Assembly: GCA_002373995.1 (NCBI GenBank)
Contig: DFLB01000026.1
Location: forward strand, 119,454-183,453
DNA length: 64,000 nucleotides
From: Bacteroidales bacterium UBA3630
GTDB taxonomy: Bacteria > Bacteroidota > Bacteroidia > Bacteroidales > P3
Direction of reading: 5' to 3'
In this document: piece by piece, positions 25,298-34,056 of the stretch
How positions within the stretch are numbered: position 1 is the first letter of the stretch
Layout of the letters: each line of letters begins with the position of its first letter
The notes under the pieces: model-generated
The model's input: only the letters and a program-made list of their open reading frames with translations
What the model was told of the DNA's origin: nothing
The model's database searches: none
Program-made: the position numbers and the translations under genes

Positions 25298-26794
25298 ATG
25301 ACATACTATTTCAATCCCGAAGAGAAACTCACACTTGCCAAGATACAAGAGATTGTTGACGGCAAGATGGACCTCGCGCTGAGCGACGAGGCCAAGCGGC
25401 GCATAGAGAAATGCCGCAACTACCTGAACCATAAAATGGAGAGCCAGAAGGAGCCCATCTACGGTGTCACGACCGGTTTCGGCTCACTGTGCAATATCAG
25501 CATCAGCAAGGAGCAACTCAGCCAGTTGCAGAAGAATCTGGTGATGAGCCATGCCTGCGGTGTGGGCGACGAAGTTCCCGCCGAGGTGGTGCGACTGATG
25601 CTGCTGCTCAAGGCGCAGAACTTCTGCTTCGGATACAGCGGAGCACAGCTTCAGACTGTGCAGCGCCTGATAGACTGCTACAACGACGACGTGCTGCCGG
25701 TGGTATACCAGCAGGGAAGCCTTGGTGCCAGCGGCGACCTCTGCCCGTTGGCCAACTTGATGCTGCCTGCCATCCTCGGCATGGGAGAAGTCTATTGGCA
25801 CGGCCGTCGCTGCGATGTCAGCGAAGTGTACGCTGCCAAGAATTGGCACCCCATCGAGCTGCAGAGCAAGGAAGGCCTCGCCCTGTTGAACGGCACGCAG
25901 TTTATGAGCAGCTACGCCGTGTGGAGCTTGCTCAAAGCCCAGCGCCTGAGCCGGCAGGCCGACATGATACTGTCGCTTTCGCTTGACGCTTTCGACGGCC
26001 GGATAGAGCCTTTCTACGAGAGCCTCCACATGGTACGCCCGCACCAGGGCCAGCTGGAGACAGCTGCTGCCGTGCGTTGCTGGCTCGAGGGGAGCGAGAT
26101 CATCAAGCGCCATAAAGAGCATGTGCAAGACCCCTACAGCTTCCGTTGCGCCCCCCAGGTGCACGGTGCCGCCAAGGACACGATACGCTACGTGGCCTCG
26201 GTCGTAGAGACGGAAATCAACTCCACCACCGACAACCCCATCGTGCTGCCTGACGAGGATATGGTCATCAGCGGAGGACACTTCCACGGCGAGCCCCTGG
26301 CCATGGTGCTCGACTTCCTGGCTATTGCCGTAGCCGAGATTGGAGCCATCAGCGAGCGCCGCACCTACCAGCTCATCGACGCCAAGCGCGGCTTGCCCAG
26401 CTTCCTTGTGGCCAAGCCGGGCCTGAACAGCGGATTCATGATACCGCAGTATGCCGCCGCCGCCATCGTGAGCCAGAGCAAGCAGCTCTGCACGCCCTGC
26501 TCGGTGGACAGCATTCCCAGCAGCCAAAACCAGGAGGACCTGGTGAGCATGGGTGGCAACGCCGCCACGAAGTGCTATCGCGTGTGCGAGAACACAGAGC
26601 GCGTGTTAGGCATAGAACTCTTCAACGCAGCCCAGGCGCTTGACTTCCGCCACCAGAAGGGTCTCAAGAGCAGCCCGAAGATTGAGCAGATGGTCGCTGA
26701 CTATCGCAAGAGCGTGAACTTCGTCGATATTGACGAGATCATGTACAAGCACATCCACGCCAGCGTCCATTTCCTGCAAAACATGCATATCTAA
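25298..26794 (+). CDS. hutH: Histidine ammonia-lyase
   Basis: 498 residues. Deaminates histidine to urocanate, the first step of histidine breakdown. The ASG triad that forms the MIO cofactor is in GSLGASGDLCPL; YGVTTGFGSL supplies the active Tyr region, and ALLNGTQFMSS and the SSQNQEDLVSMG segment also match. No hutU, hutI or ftcD gene is present within this window, so the rest of the pathway must be elsewhere. It lies four bases after the zinc-ribbon gene; a terminator follows. A phenylalanine or tyrosine ammonia-lyase activity cannot be fully excluded from sequence alone but is less likely. Confidence 0.92.
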   Translation: MTYYFNPEEKLTLAKIQEIVDGKMDLALSDEAKRRIEKCRNYLNHKMESQKEPIYGVTTGFGSLCNISISKEQLSQLQKNLVMSHACGVGDEVPAEVVRLMLLLKAQNFCFGYSGAQLQTVQRLIDCYNDDVLPVVYQQGSLGASGDLCPLANLMLPAILGMGEVYWHGRRCDVSEVYAAKNWHPIELQSKEGLALLNGTQFMSSYAVWSLLKAQRLSRQADMILSLSLDAFDGRIEPFYESLHMVRPHQGQLETAAAVRCWLEGSEIIKRHKEHVQDPYSFRCAPQVHGAAKDTIRYVASVVETEINSTTDNPIVLPDEDMVISGGHFHGEPLAMVLDFLAIAVAEIGAISERRTYQLIDAKRGLPSFLVAKPGLNSGFMIPQYAAAAIVSQSKQLCTPCSVDSIPSSQNQEDLVSMGGNAATKCYRVCENTERVLGIELFNAAQALDFRHQKGLKSSPKIEQMVADYRKSVNFVDIDEIMYKHIHASVHFLQNMHI

Positions 26795-26803
26795 GAAAGA
26801 GAC

Positions 26804-26842
26804 GACACCCACGGTATCCCGTGGGTGTCACCTCTTTTTTTT
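26804..26842 (+). terminator. Rho-independent terminator after hutH
   Basis: An 11-bp perfect stem (GACACCCACGG / CCGTGGGTGTC) with a four-base loop, then ACCTC and eight T. It separates hutH from the convergent polA. Confidence 0.93.
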
Positions 26843-26845
26843 GCA

Positions 26846-29500
26846 TTAATGGGCGGCCAGCCAATCGGGACCGACGTCGATGCCGACGTCGACGGTGAGG
26901 CCGTCGAGAGGGAGCGCGTTTTTCATCTGTCGCTCGACCAGTTCGCGAACATCCTGCTCCTCGGGGCGGTAGAGGTCGAAGACCAGTTCGTCGTGCACCT
27001 GCAAAATCATCTTGGTTTGCAAGCCACGCGCGTGCAGTTCCCTGTCAATCCGCACCATAGCCAGCTTGATCATATCGGCTGAGGTGCCTTGGATGGGCAT
27101 ATTGACAGCGTTACGTTCAGCGAAGGAGCGCGCATTGGCATTGCGGCTGTTGATGTCAGGCAGATAACGGCGACGGCCAAGCAACGTACAGGCATAGCGA
27201 TGCTCGCGGGCAAACTGCTTGCAACGTTCGATGAATGCAGCGACCGCGGGATACTGGGCAAAGTATTCGTCGATCAGCGCTGCAGCCTCCTTGCGGGGAA
27301 TATTGAGCTGCTCGCTCAAGCCGAAGGCCGAGATGCCGTAGACGATGCCAAAGTTGACACTCTTGGCGTTGCGCCGCTGATCCTTGCTCACCTCGTCTAT
27401 CGGGATGTGGTAAATCTTGGCGGCCGTGGCGGCATGGATGTCAAATCCGCTATTGAAAGCATGCAGCATGTGCTCGTCCCGGGCAAGAGAGGCGATGATG
27501 CGGAGCTCGATCTGGGAATAGTCGGCCGCCAGCAGGAGGTGGTCAGCATCGCGGGCGACGAAAGCGCGGCGTATCTCGCGCCCACGCTCGGTGCGGATGG
27601 GGATATTCTGCAGGTTGGGGTTGGACGACGAGAGCCGGCCGGTGGCTGTAACGGTCTGGTTGTAGACCGTATGCAGACGGCCGGTGGCGGGATTGATGAG
27701 CTTAGGGAACGAGTCGAGGTAGGTGCCCACCAGCTTGCTGATAGAGCGATATTCGAGAATCAGGGGGATGACAGGGTGGCGGTCAGCGAGTTTAGAGAGG
27801 ACGTCCTCGGCGGTGCTGTACTGCTTGGTTGACGTCAGCGGGGGTTTCTCGGTGACCTTCAGCCGTTCATAGAGCACCTCGCCGAGCTGTTTGGGGGAAC
27901 CGATATTGAACTGCGTCCCAGCCAGGCGGTAGATATCCTCCTCGATCCTCCGGCGTTCGTCCGACAGCCGTCCGGCATAGCTGCGGAGTGCGTCCACGTC
28001 GATACGGACTCCCTCGCGTTCCATGTCGATCAGGACATCGACCAGCGGGAGCTCGACGTCAGCGTAGAGGTGTTCCATCGCCTCGTCGCGCAGGCGTGCC
28101 ATCATCAAAGGATAGAGCTGCCAGAGCACTGCGCACTGAGACTGGGCGTCGCGCGGTTCGAAGCCGAGGAACGACGAGCAGATGAAATCGAGCGTATGGC
28201 GCATCTCGGCATCAAGCAGATAGTGCACCAGCTGCACGTCGAACAGGGTGCCGCGGATGCCGGTATCGAGTTCGGCGAGGATGTATTTCAGGTTCTTGAG
28301 GTCAAAGCAGAGCTTGGTGGTGGCCTCATCCTGCATCAGGGAGATGAAGCGAGCAACATCCAACTCACCCACGGTGGTGCACCACACGTGGTCAGCATCA
28401 GAGGAGAGCATGACCCGCGGTCCATCGAACATCACGGCGATGTCGTGCCCTTTCAGGCTGTCTAAGGCCTTGCTGTCGAGTTGGGCGGTTTCGACCTGCG
28501 GCGCATCGGTGGCGGCAGCGTCGGTAGCGAAGAGCGACGGCTGCTCAGCAGCTGACTTGGGCGCGGGGGATGGTGCCGCCTGGGTGCCTCTCCACTGCAT
28601 CGCCAGCTGGGGGTCAGAGATGGAGAGATCGTTGAATACGCGGCGGGCGAACTGTCTGAATTCGAGCGCATCGCATATCTCGCGCAGCGACTCGTAGTCA
28701 GGCTGCTGCATAAGAAGAGCGTCCTCGTCAAAGGGGATTGGCGCGTCGAGGCGGATGGTGGCCAGCTGCTTGGAGAAGAGGGCATCCTGAGCATGTTCGC
28801 TCACCATAGTGCGCAGTTTTTCGTTCTTGATGTCCTCCACGTGGGCCACCATTTGCTCGATAGAGCCGAACTGGGCGATGAGTTTCTTGGCTGTCTTCTC
28901 CCCCACTCCACGGATGCCAGGGATGTTGTCGATAGCGTCGCCCCAGAGACCGAGAAGGTCGATGACCTGTCGTGGGTTGGAGACGTCGAACTTGGCGCAG
29001 ACTTCATCTACGCCGAGGATGGCGTCAGGGGTTTTGCCGCGGCCGAAGCGATAGATGCGAACGCGTGGGGTCACCAGCTGGGCGAAGTCCTTGTCAGGCG
29101 TAGCCATCAGCACCTCGTCGAAGCCAGCCAGTTCAGCTTGATGGCTGACGGTGCCAATGACATCGTCGGCCTCGAAGCCCTCGCAGGTGAGTGTGGGGAT
29201 ACGGAAAGCATCGATCATGCGGCGTATCCAGGGCAGGTTGGTTTCGATGTCCTCAGGAGTAGGCTCGCGGTTGGCCTTGTAGTCGGCGTACATCTCGTGC
29301 CGGAAGGTGGGCTTGGGGAGGTCGAAAGCCACGGCCGCGTGGGTGGGCCGTTGCGAGCGCAGGAGGTCGTAGAGCGACATGGTGAAGCCCAACGCTGCGG
29401 AGGTGTTGAGGCCCTTGGAGTTGATGCGTGGGTTGGTGTTCATGGCGTAGTAGCCGCGATAGACTGCCGCCATGCCGTCGATCAGGAGGAGCTTCTTCAT
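26846..29500 (-). CDS. polA: DNA polymerase I with a degenerate proofreading domain
   Basis: 884 residues. N-terminal 5'-3' exonuclease (about 1-290: LLIDGMAAVYRGYYAM, FEADDVIGT, DKDFAQLV, GIRGVGEKTAKKL), a central RNase D-like domain (about 340-500) and a family A polymerase domain (motif A DYSQIELRI, motif B with KSVNFGIVYGISAFG, motif C QVHDELVFD). The central domain lacks the carboxylates needed for 3'-5' exonuclease: motif I reads AVMFDGPRVML instead of a DxE, motif II KYI instead of KYD, and no YxxxD motif III is seen. It should therefore fill gaps and remove primers but not proofread. It overlaps pdxA by four bases (ATGA). Confidence 0.95.
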   Translation of the reverse strand: MKKLLLIDGMAAVYRGYYAMNTNPRINSKGLNTSAALGFTMSLYDLLRSQRPTHAAVAFDLPKPTFRHEMYADYKANREPTPEDIETNLPWIRRMIDAFRIPTLTCEGFEADDVIGTVSHQAELAGFDEVLMATPDKDFAQLVTPRVRIYRFGRGKTPDAILGVDEVCAKFDVSNPRQVIDLLGLWGDAIDNIPGIRGVGEKTAKKLIAQFGSIEQMVAHVEDIKNEKLRTMVSEHAQDALFSKQLATIRLDAPIPFDEDALLMQQPDYESLREICDALEFRQFARRVFNDLSISDPQLAMQWRGTQAAPSPAPKSAAEQPSLFATDAAATDAPQVETAQLDSKALDSLKGHDIAVMFDGPRVMLSSDADHVWCTTVGELDVARFISLMQDEATTKLCFDLKNLKYILAELDTGIRGTLFDVQLVHYLLDAEMRHTLDFICSSFLGFEPRDAQSQCAVLWQLYPLMMARLRDEAMEHLYADVELPLVDVLIDMEREGVRIDVDALRSYAGRLSDERRRIEEDIYRLAGTQFNIGSPKQLGEVLYERLKVTEKPPLTSTKQYSTAEDVLSKLADRHPVIPLILEYRSISKLVGTYLDSFPKLINPATGRLHTVYNQTVTATGRLSSSNPNLQNIPIRTERGREIRRAFVARDADHLLLAADYSQIELRIIASLARDEHMLHAFNSGFDIHAATAAKIYHIPIDEVSKDQRRNAKSVNFGIVYGISAFGLSEQLNIPRKEAAALIDEYFAQYPAVAAFIERCKQFAREHRYACTLLGRRRYLPDINSRNANARSFAERNAVNMPIQGTSADMIKLAMVRIDRELHARGLQTKMILQVHDELVFDLYRPEEQDVRELVERQMKNALPLDGLTVDVGIDVGPDWLAAH

Positions 29501-30534
29501 TTCAGCGGGTCGGCATTGAGCGCATCATATTCCTGACGGTTGCGCAGGATGTTGCAGGCGAGGTAGACCGCAGAGCGGAATGATTGCTCGCTGGCTTTGT
29601 CCTTGCCGGCGATGTCGTAGCCTGTTCCGTGGGCGGGGCTGGTGCGCACATACGGTAAGCCTGCCGTGTAGTTGACGCCTTCGGTGAACGACATGAGTTT
29701 GAAGGGTATGAGGCCCTGGTCGTGGTAGAGCGCCAGAACGCCGTCGAACTTGTTGAACTCGGAGCTGCCGAAGAAGCCGTCGCTCGGGAAGGGTCCGTAG
29801 GCGAGGACGCCTTTCTCCTGAACCTCGTCGATGACGGGGCGAATGACGCGTTTGTCGAAGTCGCCGATAACGCCGTCGTCGCCTGCATGCGGGTCGAGGG
29901 CCAGCACAGCGATCTTGGGGCGTGTGATGCCGAAGTCGCGCTTGAGGCTCTCGTTGAGGAGCATCATCTTGTCGAAGAGGAGGTTGTGTGTCAGAGCTGA
30001 AGGTACGTCCTTCAGTGCCAGGTGGTTGGTGACGATGCCGATGCGTATGCGGTCGCAGACCATGAGCATCAAGCTTGAGCATCCGAACTGGTGAGAGAGG
30101 TACTCGGTGTGGCCCGGGAAGTCGAAATCGTCGGCCTGGATGTTGCGTTTGTTGATGGGAGCAGTGACCAGGACATCGACCTTGCCGGCTTTGAGGTCCT
30201 CGCAGGCCTTGTTGAGGCTTGCCCGCGAGAGGCGACCGGCTACCTCGGTGCTCTTGCCGAGGTCGATTTTGATTTCCTCCTGCGTGAGGTTGATGAAGTT
30301 GAACTTTTTGTCCTGCGCCTCGGAAGCGTCGCGCACGGAGGTGAAGATCATCTCTTGGGGCATGGAGGTGAGGAGTTTTTTGTGGTAGGAGGCTACCTTG
30401 GTGGAGCCATAGACCACGGGGGTGCAGAAGTCGAACATGCGGCTGTCGCCGAAGGTTTTAAGTATCACCTCGTAGCCAACGCCGTTGATGTCACCGTGCG
30501 TAATGGCTACTTTTATTTTCTTTTCTTCGTTCAT
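29497..30534 (-). CDS. pdxA: 4-hydroxythreonine-4-phosphate dehydrogenase
   Basis: 345 residues. Oxidises 4-phosphohydroxy-threonine in the DXP-dependent pyridoxal phosphate pathway. Family motifs: THGDINGVGYEV at the N-terminus, LVTAPINK, DFPGHTEYL (metal His), MVCDRIRIGIVTNH, DPHAGDDG (metal His) and YHDQGLIPFK with the conserved Asp-Gln near the C-terminus, then VRTSPAHGTGYDIAG. The ATG start at 30534 is preferred over a TTG seven codons upstream. It is followed by polA with a four-base overlap. An 11-bp repeat array lies just upstream, between it and pepA. Confidence 0.95.
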   Translation of the reverse strand: MNEEKKIKVAITHGDINGVGYEVILKTFGDSRMFDFCTPVVYGSTKVASYHKKLLTSMPQEMIFTSVRDASEAQDKKFNFINLTQEEIKIDLGKSTEVAGRLSRASLNKACEDLKAGKVDVLVTAPINKRNIQADDFDFPGHTEYLSHQFGCSSLMLMVCDRIRIGIVTNHLALKDVPSALTHNLLFDKMMLLNESLKRDFGITRPKIAVLALDPHAGDDGVIGDFDKRVIRPVIDEVQEKGVLAYGPFPSDGFFGSSEFNKFDGVLALYHDQGLIPFKLMSFTEGVNYTAGLPYVRTSPAHGTGYDIAGKDKASEQSFRSAVYLACNILRNRQEYDALNADPLK

Positions 30535-30584
30535 TTTCAATGTTTTATTTGTCAAGGATGTTTCTAACTGTTTTTGTATGGTGT

Positions 30585-30639
30585 GTGCTTAGGTTATGCT
30601 TAGGATATGCTTAGGATGAGCTTAGGATCAGCTTTGGAC
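30585..30639 (+). repeat. 11-bp tandem repeat array (ATGCTTAGGAT family), copy 3
   Basis: Five units: GTGCTTAGGTT, ATGCTTAGGAT twice, GAGCTTAGGAT, CAGCTTTGGAC. It starts 51 bases upstream of pdxA and runs into pepA: the last two pepA sense codons and the stop are made from repeat sequence. Confidence 0.88.
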
Positions 30640-32109
30640 CATGTCTTGCATTTGGAGGAAGGCGTAGAGGAGGCGGATGCCATAGCCTGAGGCGCCGGCA
30701 CGGTAGGCGTGTTGGGGCTTGGAGAAGTAGGCGACGCCGGCGATGTCGAGGTGGATGTAGGGGGTGGTGGCGGCGAAGTGGGCGAGGAATTTGCCGGCGG
30801 TGATGGTGCCAGCCTGAGGGGTGGTGCCGCAGTTGCGCAGGTCGGCGAAGTCGCTGCGGATGAGTTCGTCGTATTCGCTCCACATGGGGAATTCGACGAT
30901 GCGTTCATAGACCTGCTCGCCAACGAGTTTGAGGAGGGTCATGGGGTTGTCGGCTCCTTGCTGCATGGCTGCGATGCCGAAGGTTGAGATGGCGCGGACG
31001 GCGGCGCCGGTGAGTGTGGCGGCGTCGATGATGAGGGAGGGGTGGTAGTTGGCGTGAGCGTAGGCGATGGCGTCGGCGAGGATGAGACGTCCCTCGGCGT
31101 CGGTGTTGACGACTTCGACGGTGGTGCCGTCGTACATGGTGAGGATGTCGTCGGCGGCGTAGGCGTTGAAGCCCGGACGGTTGTCGGTGAGCGGGAGGAG
31201 GGCGACGAGGTGCACTGGCAGACGGTTGTCGGCGGCGGCGAAGAGTACGGAGGCCATGGTGGCTGCGCCGGCCATATCGGATTTCATCTCCTGCATGTAG
31301 TCGTCGGGCTTGATGTTGAGGCCGCCAGTGTCGTACATGATGCCTTTGCCGACGAGGGCGATAGGTCTATCAGTGGGCAGTGGGCAGTGGGCAGTGGGCA
31401 GTGTTTCACTTTCCACTGGTTTGTACTCGAGGACGACGAAGCGGGGTTCGTCGACGGAGCCGCGATTGACGGCGAGGAGGCCGCCCATGCGCAGGCTTTC
31501 GATCTGCTTCTTGTCCATGACGGTGCAGGAGACGTGGTCGAGGTCGGCAGCGATGGAGGCCAGTTCGTCGGCGAAAGCAGCGGCGTTGAGGTCGGCGACG
31601 GGCAGGTTGACCCACTCGCGGCACCAGAAGATGCGGTTCCAGAGCCGCTGTGCGCTTTCGAGGTCGGAGGCGGAGAGGAAGCGATTGTCAATGATGACTT
31701 CGCGGAGGTGGTAGGGTTCCTTGCTGCGATAGCGGTCGAAGCTGTAGTCGGCCAACATCAGTCCCTCGACAAGGGCTGCCATTTCTTCGGGCAGGATGCC
31801 TTCGCCGCTGAGGGCGATTGTGTCGACATGGTCTTCCTCGAGTCGCTTGAGGAGGTTCATGGCCTGGCGGCGGAGTTTTTCCTGACATTCAGGGGCGGGC
31901 TTTTCGCTGTCGAACGAGAGGATGTAGAGACGGAAGGGCAGGCGGTCGAAGACGAGGAGGCAGTCGCGTTTCTCGTCACGGCGGGCTTTGAGGACCTGGA
32001 GTTCGCGCCGGTTGAGGGGCAAGGAGTTGGCGGCCACGTCGTCGCCATAGAGGAAGAGGAGGTTGCCGGCATGGTCTTTGGCTTTTATTGTTTCAAGTTT
32101 TTGTATCAT
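30628..32109 (-). CDS. pepA: M17 leucyl aminopeptidase family protein
   Basis: 493 residues. C-terminal M17 domain with the complete active site: VGKGIMYDTGGLNIKP (Lys and Asp metal ligands), MKSDMAGAAT (Asp), and NTDAEGRLILADA (Asp, Glu, Arg). It cleaves N-terminal residues from peptides in the cytoplasm. The N-terminal domain is poorly conserved, as in the family. Odd feature: directly before the PIALVGKG strand it carries an insertion (ETLPTAHCPLPTD) encoded by a 7-base tandem repeat (31371-31405). Its start lies three bases after the ABC exporter stop, so the two are co-transcribed. Its last codons lie in an 11-bp repeat array. Confidence 0.92.
   Translation of the reverse strand: MIQKLETIKAKDHAGNLLFLYGDDVAANSLPLNRRELQVLKARRDEKRDCLLVFDRLPFRLYILSFDSEKPAPECQEKLRRQAMNLLKRLEEDHVDTIALSGEGILPEEMAALVEGLMLADYSFDRYRSKEPYHLREVIIDNRFLSASDLESAQRLWNRIFWCREWVNLPVADLNAAAFADELASIAADLDHVSCTVMDKKQIESLRMGGLLAVNRGSVDEPRFVVLEYKPVESETLPTAHCPLPTDRPIALVGKGIMYDTGGLNIKPDDYMQEMKSDMAGAATMASVLFAAADNRLPVHLVALLPLTDNRPGFNAYAADDILTMYDGTTVEVVNTDAEGRLILADAIAYAHANYHPSLIIDAATLTGAAVRAISTFGIAAMQQGADNPMTLLKLVGEQVYERIVEFPMWSEYDELIRSDFADLRNCGTTPQAGTITAGKFLAHFAATTPYIHLDIAGVAYFSKPQHAYRAGASGYGIRLLYAFLQMQDMVQS
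31371..31405 (-). repeat. Heptanucleotide tandem array inside pepA
   Basis: Four perfect copies of CAGTGGG and one CAGTGTT on the plus strand, inside the pepA coding region. Two further related units (TTTCACT, TTCCACT) follow to 31417. Gain or loss of one unit would put pepA out of frame. Confidence 0.9.
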
Positions 32110-32112
32110 AAA

Positions 32113-33750
32113 TTATGAATGTGTTATAAGAAGAATGATTTTGTCGGTTTTGATTTGTTCGATGGTGTCGTAGAAATGGTTGCGGGCGTCGGTGTCGAGC
32201 CAAGCGGTGGGTTCGTCGAGGAGGAGGAGGGGTGCGTCGCTGTAGAGCGCCCGAGCGAGTGCGATCCGCTGCCACTGGCCCATGCTGAGTTCGGCGCCGC
32301 CGTCGAAGAGGCGTCCGAGCTGCGTGCCGAAGCCTCTTTTCAAATGCGCCACCACTTCGTCGGCTCCAGCCAACGAAGCAGCGCGTTCGAGGGTGGCGAG
32401 AGCGGGATGGAAAGAGGACTGCGAACTGGCGCCGAAGGTGATATTCTCGGCGGCGGTGCAACAATAGCGCATGAAGTCCTGGAAGAGCACTCCCATGCGG
32501 CCACGCAGGTCGGCGAGATCGAAACGTCGGATATCCACTCCGTTGATGAAGACAGCGCCTTGCTGCGGATCATAGAGGCGGAGGAGGAGCTTGATGAGGG
32601 TCGATTTGCCGAAACCGTTGCACCCTTTGATAGACGTCACGCTGCCCACGGTGGCCGAGAGGTTAAAATGGCTCAGGACATCGCGCTGCATATCAGGATA
32701 GCGGAAGGTGATGTCGCGGAACTCGACCCGTTCTATCTTCTCAGGCATCGGCAAAGGGTTGGCCGGCGAGAGGATGGAGGGTTTGAGGTTGAGGAACTCG
32801 AAGAGATTGCTAACGAAGAGGCGATTGTCATAGAGCCCCGCGATTGCAGCCACGAGGGAGGCGAGATAGTTCTGCCCACGGCGGAAGGCTTCGAAAAGCA
32901 TCACGAAAGAGCCAATAGAGATGGCTGCGGCGACGGCCTGCGAGATGAGCAGCCAGACGACGGCCAGCATTGCCGCGGCTTCGACAACGGCGCAGAAGAT
33001 ATCGGCAGTGCCGAGACGCCGCGAGATGTCCAGCAGATGACTGACCAGCGTGCGACGCGCACTGACAAAGAGTCGGCGGAAGCAAGGTGCCAATCCGAAG
33101 GTGCGCATCTCCTGTGCTGCGGCGCGGGAGGTGAGCAGATGGCTGTAGTAGGCTGTGCGGCGGTAGTGCTGCGTGTTGTCGCGGCGGAAGCGATAGAGGC
33201 AGCGCGCCTTGTAGAGCCTGACGGCAAACGAGGGCACCACAGCCACCAGCATGACAGCCACCACCCACCAGCTGGCGGAGACCAACAGAGCCACCACACC
33301 CACAATGGACACAATGGCACCGAAGAGAGCCATAAAACTGTTGAGGATGGCGACGGGGCGCGAGCCTGCCTCCTGCTGGGCGCGATGCAGGGTGTCGTGA
33401 TAAGAGGGTGTGTCGTAATAAGCCAGGTCGAGCGTTGCGGCCTGTTGCTGCATGAGGTCGCTCATATAGTCCACCAGACGCTGTCCCAAAACATCATTGT
33501 TGACAGCACTGAGAGCCACAACGATGCGATTGCACAAGAAGACAGCCACCATTGTCAGCAGCCAGGGGAGGCAGTCTGTTGCAGCACCACTGCCCTGAAC
33601 GGCAAGGGTAACGCTATCGACCAACAACTTCAGAATATAGAGGTTGGCCAACGGCAGAAGGCTCTGGAGGAGCACATAGAGCAAGCGACGCCAAAACGAG
33701 GCGGGGTCGCAGCGGCGTACCATCATCAGTGCTTGCCAGAGGTTCTTCAT
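32113..33750 (-). CDS. ABC transporter, fused permease-ATPase, truncated after the H-loop
   Basis: 545 residues. An N-terminal six-helix exporter-type membrane domain (about 15-310) and a C-terminal ATPase domain (about 345-545). Visible motifs: Walker A KGCNGFGKST, Q-loop LFQD, signature LSMGQWQR (Met in place of Gly), Walker B LLLLDEPTAWLD and the switch His in LLITHS. The protein stops right after that His; normal family members continue for 30-40 residues. Substrate unknown; exporters of this type move lipids, peptides or drugs. pepA follows after three bases, the DUF721 gene precedes by 12 bases. Confidence 0.85.
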   Translation of the reverse strand: MKNLWQALMMVRRCDPASFWRRLLYVLLQSLLPLANLYILKLLVDSVTLAVQGSGAATDCLPWLLTMVAVFLCNRIVVALSAVNNDVLGQRLVDYMSDLMQQQAATLDLAYYDTPSYHDTLHRAQQEAGSRPVAILNSFMALFGAIVSIVGVVALLVSASWWVVAVMLVAVVPSFAVRLYKARCLYRFRRDNTQHYRRTAYYSHLLTSRAAAQEMRTFGLAPCFRRLFVSARRTLVSHLLDISRRLGTADIFCAVVEAAAMLAVVWLLISQAVAAAISIGSFVMLFEAFRRGQNYLASLVAAIAGLYDNRLFVSNLFEFLNLKPSILSPANPLPMPEKIERVEFRDITFRYPDMQRDVLSHFNLSATVGSVTSIKGCNGFGKSTLIKLLLRLYDPQQGAVFINGVDIRRFDLADLRGRMGVLFQDFMRYCCTAAENITFGASSQSSFHPALATLERAASLAGADEVVAHLKRGFGTQLGRLFDGGAELSMGQWQRIALARALYSDAPLLLLDEPTAWLDTDARNHFYDTIEQIKTDKIILLITHS

Positions 33751-33762
33751 AAGGTTAAAGTA

Positions 33763-34056
33763 TTAAAGAATAACTATTTTCTTAATCACCTCAGCGCCAA
33801 GCTCTTCATTCATCCGATGCATGAGGCTGTCGCGGCGGAAGGTCATCTCCTGCCGCAGCGCGGCGGCGGCATAGCGCAGGCGCAGGGTGCCATCCTTGAA
33901 CTTGATGCTCTGCGTCAGACGAGTGATGAGGTCGCCAGCAAGACGGCGATAGACCCTCTCGACATCGATCTCAGTAGCCAGCGAGCCCATGTCCCATTGG
34001 CGCAGCATCCGGTGGATGTAGTAGTCGGCAGTTCTATCTTCCCAGTTCATAGACAT
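33763..34056 (-). CDS. DUF721 (DciA-like) protein
   Basis: About 97 residues (ATG 34056; a second ATG six bases later is equally good). The core resembles DUF721: VYRRLAGDLITRLTQSIKFKDGTLRLRYAAAALRQEMTFRRDSLMHRMNEEL. DciA proteins load or regulate the replicative helicase in bacteria that lack DnaC, and are often encoded next to recF or dnaA-linked genes. Here the gene overlaps recF by 23 bases, which supports a replication-linked role, though the match to DciA itself is inference. Confidence 0.8.
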   Translation of the reverse strand: MSMNWEDRTADYYIHRMLRQWDMGSLATEIDVERVYRRLAGDLITRLTQSIKFKDGTLRLRYAAAALRQEMTFRRDSLMHRMNEELGAEVIKKIVIL

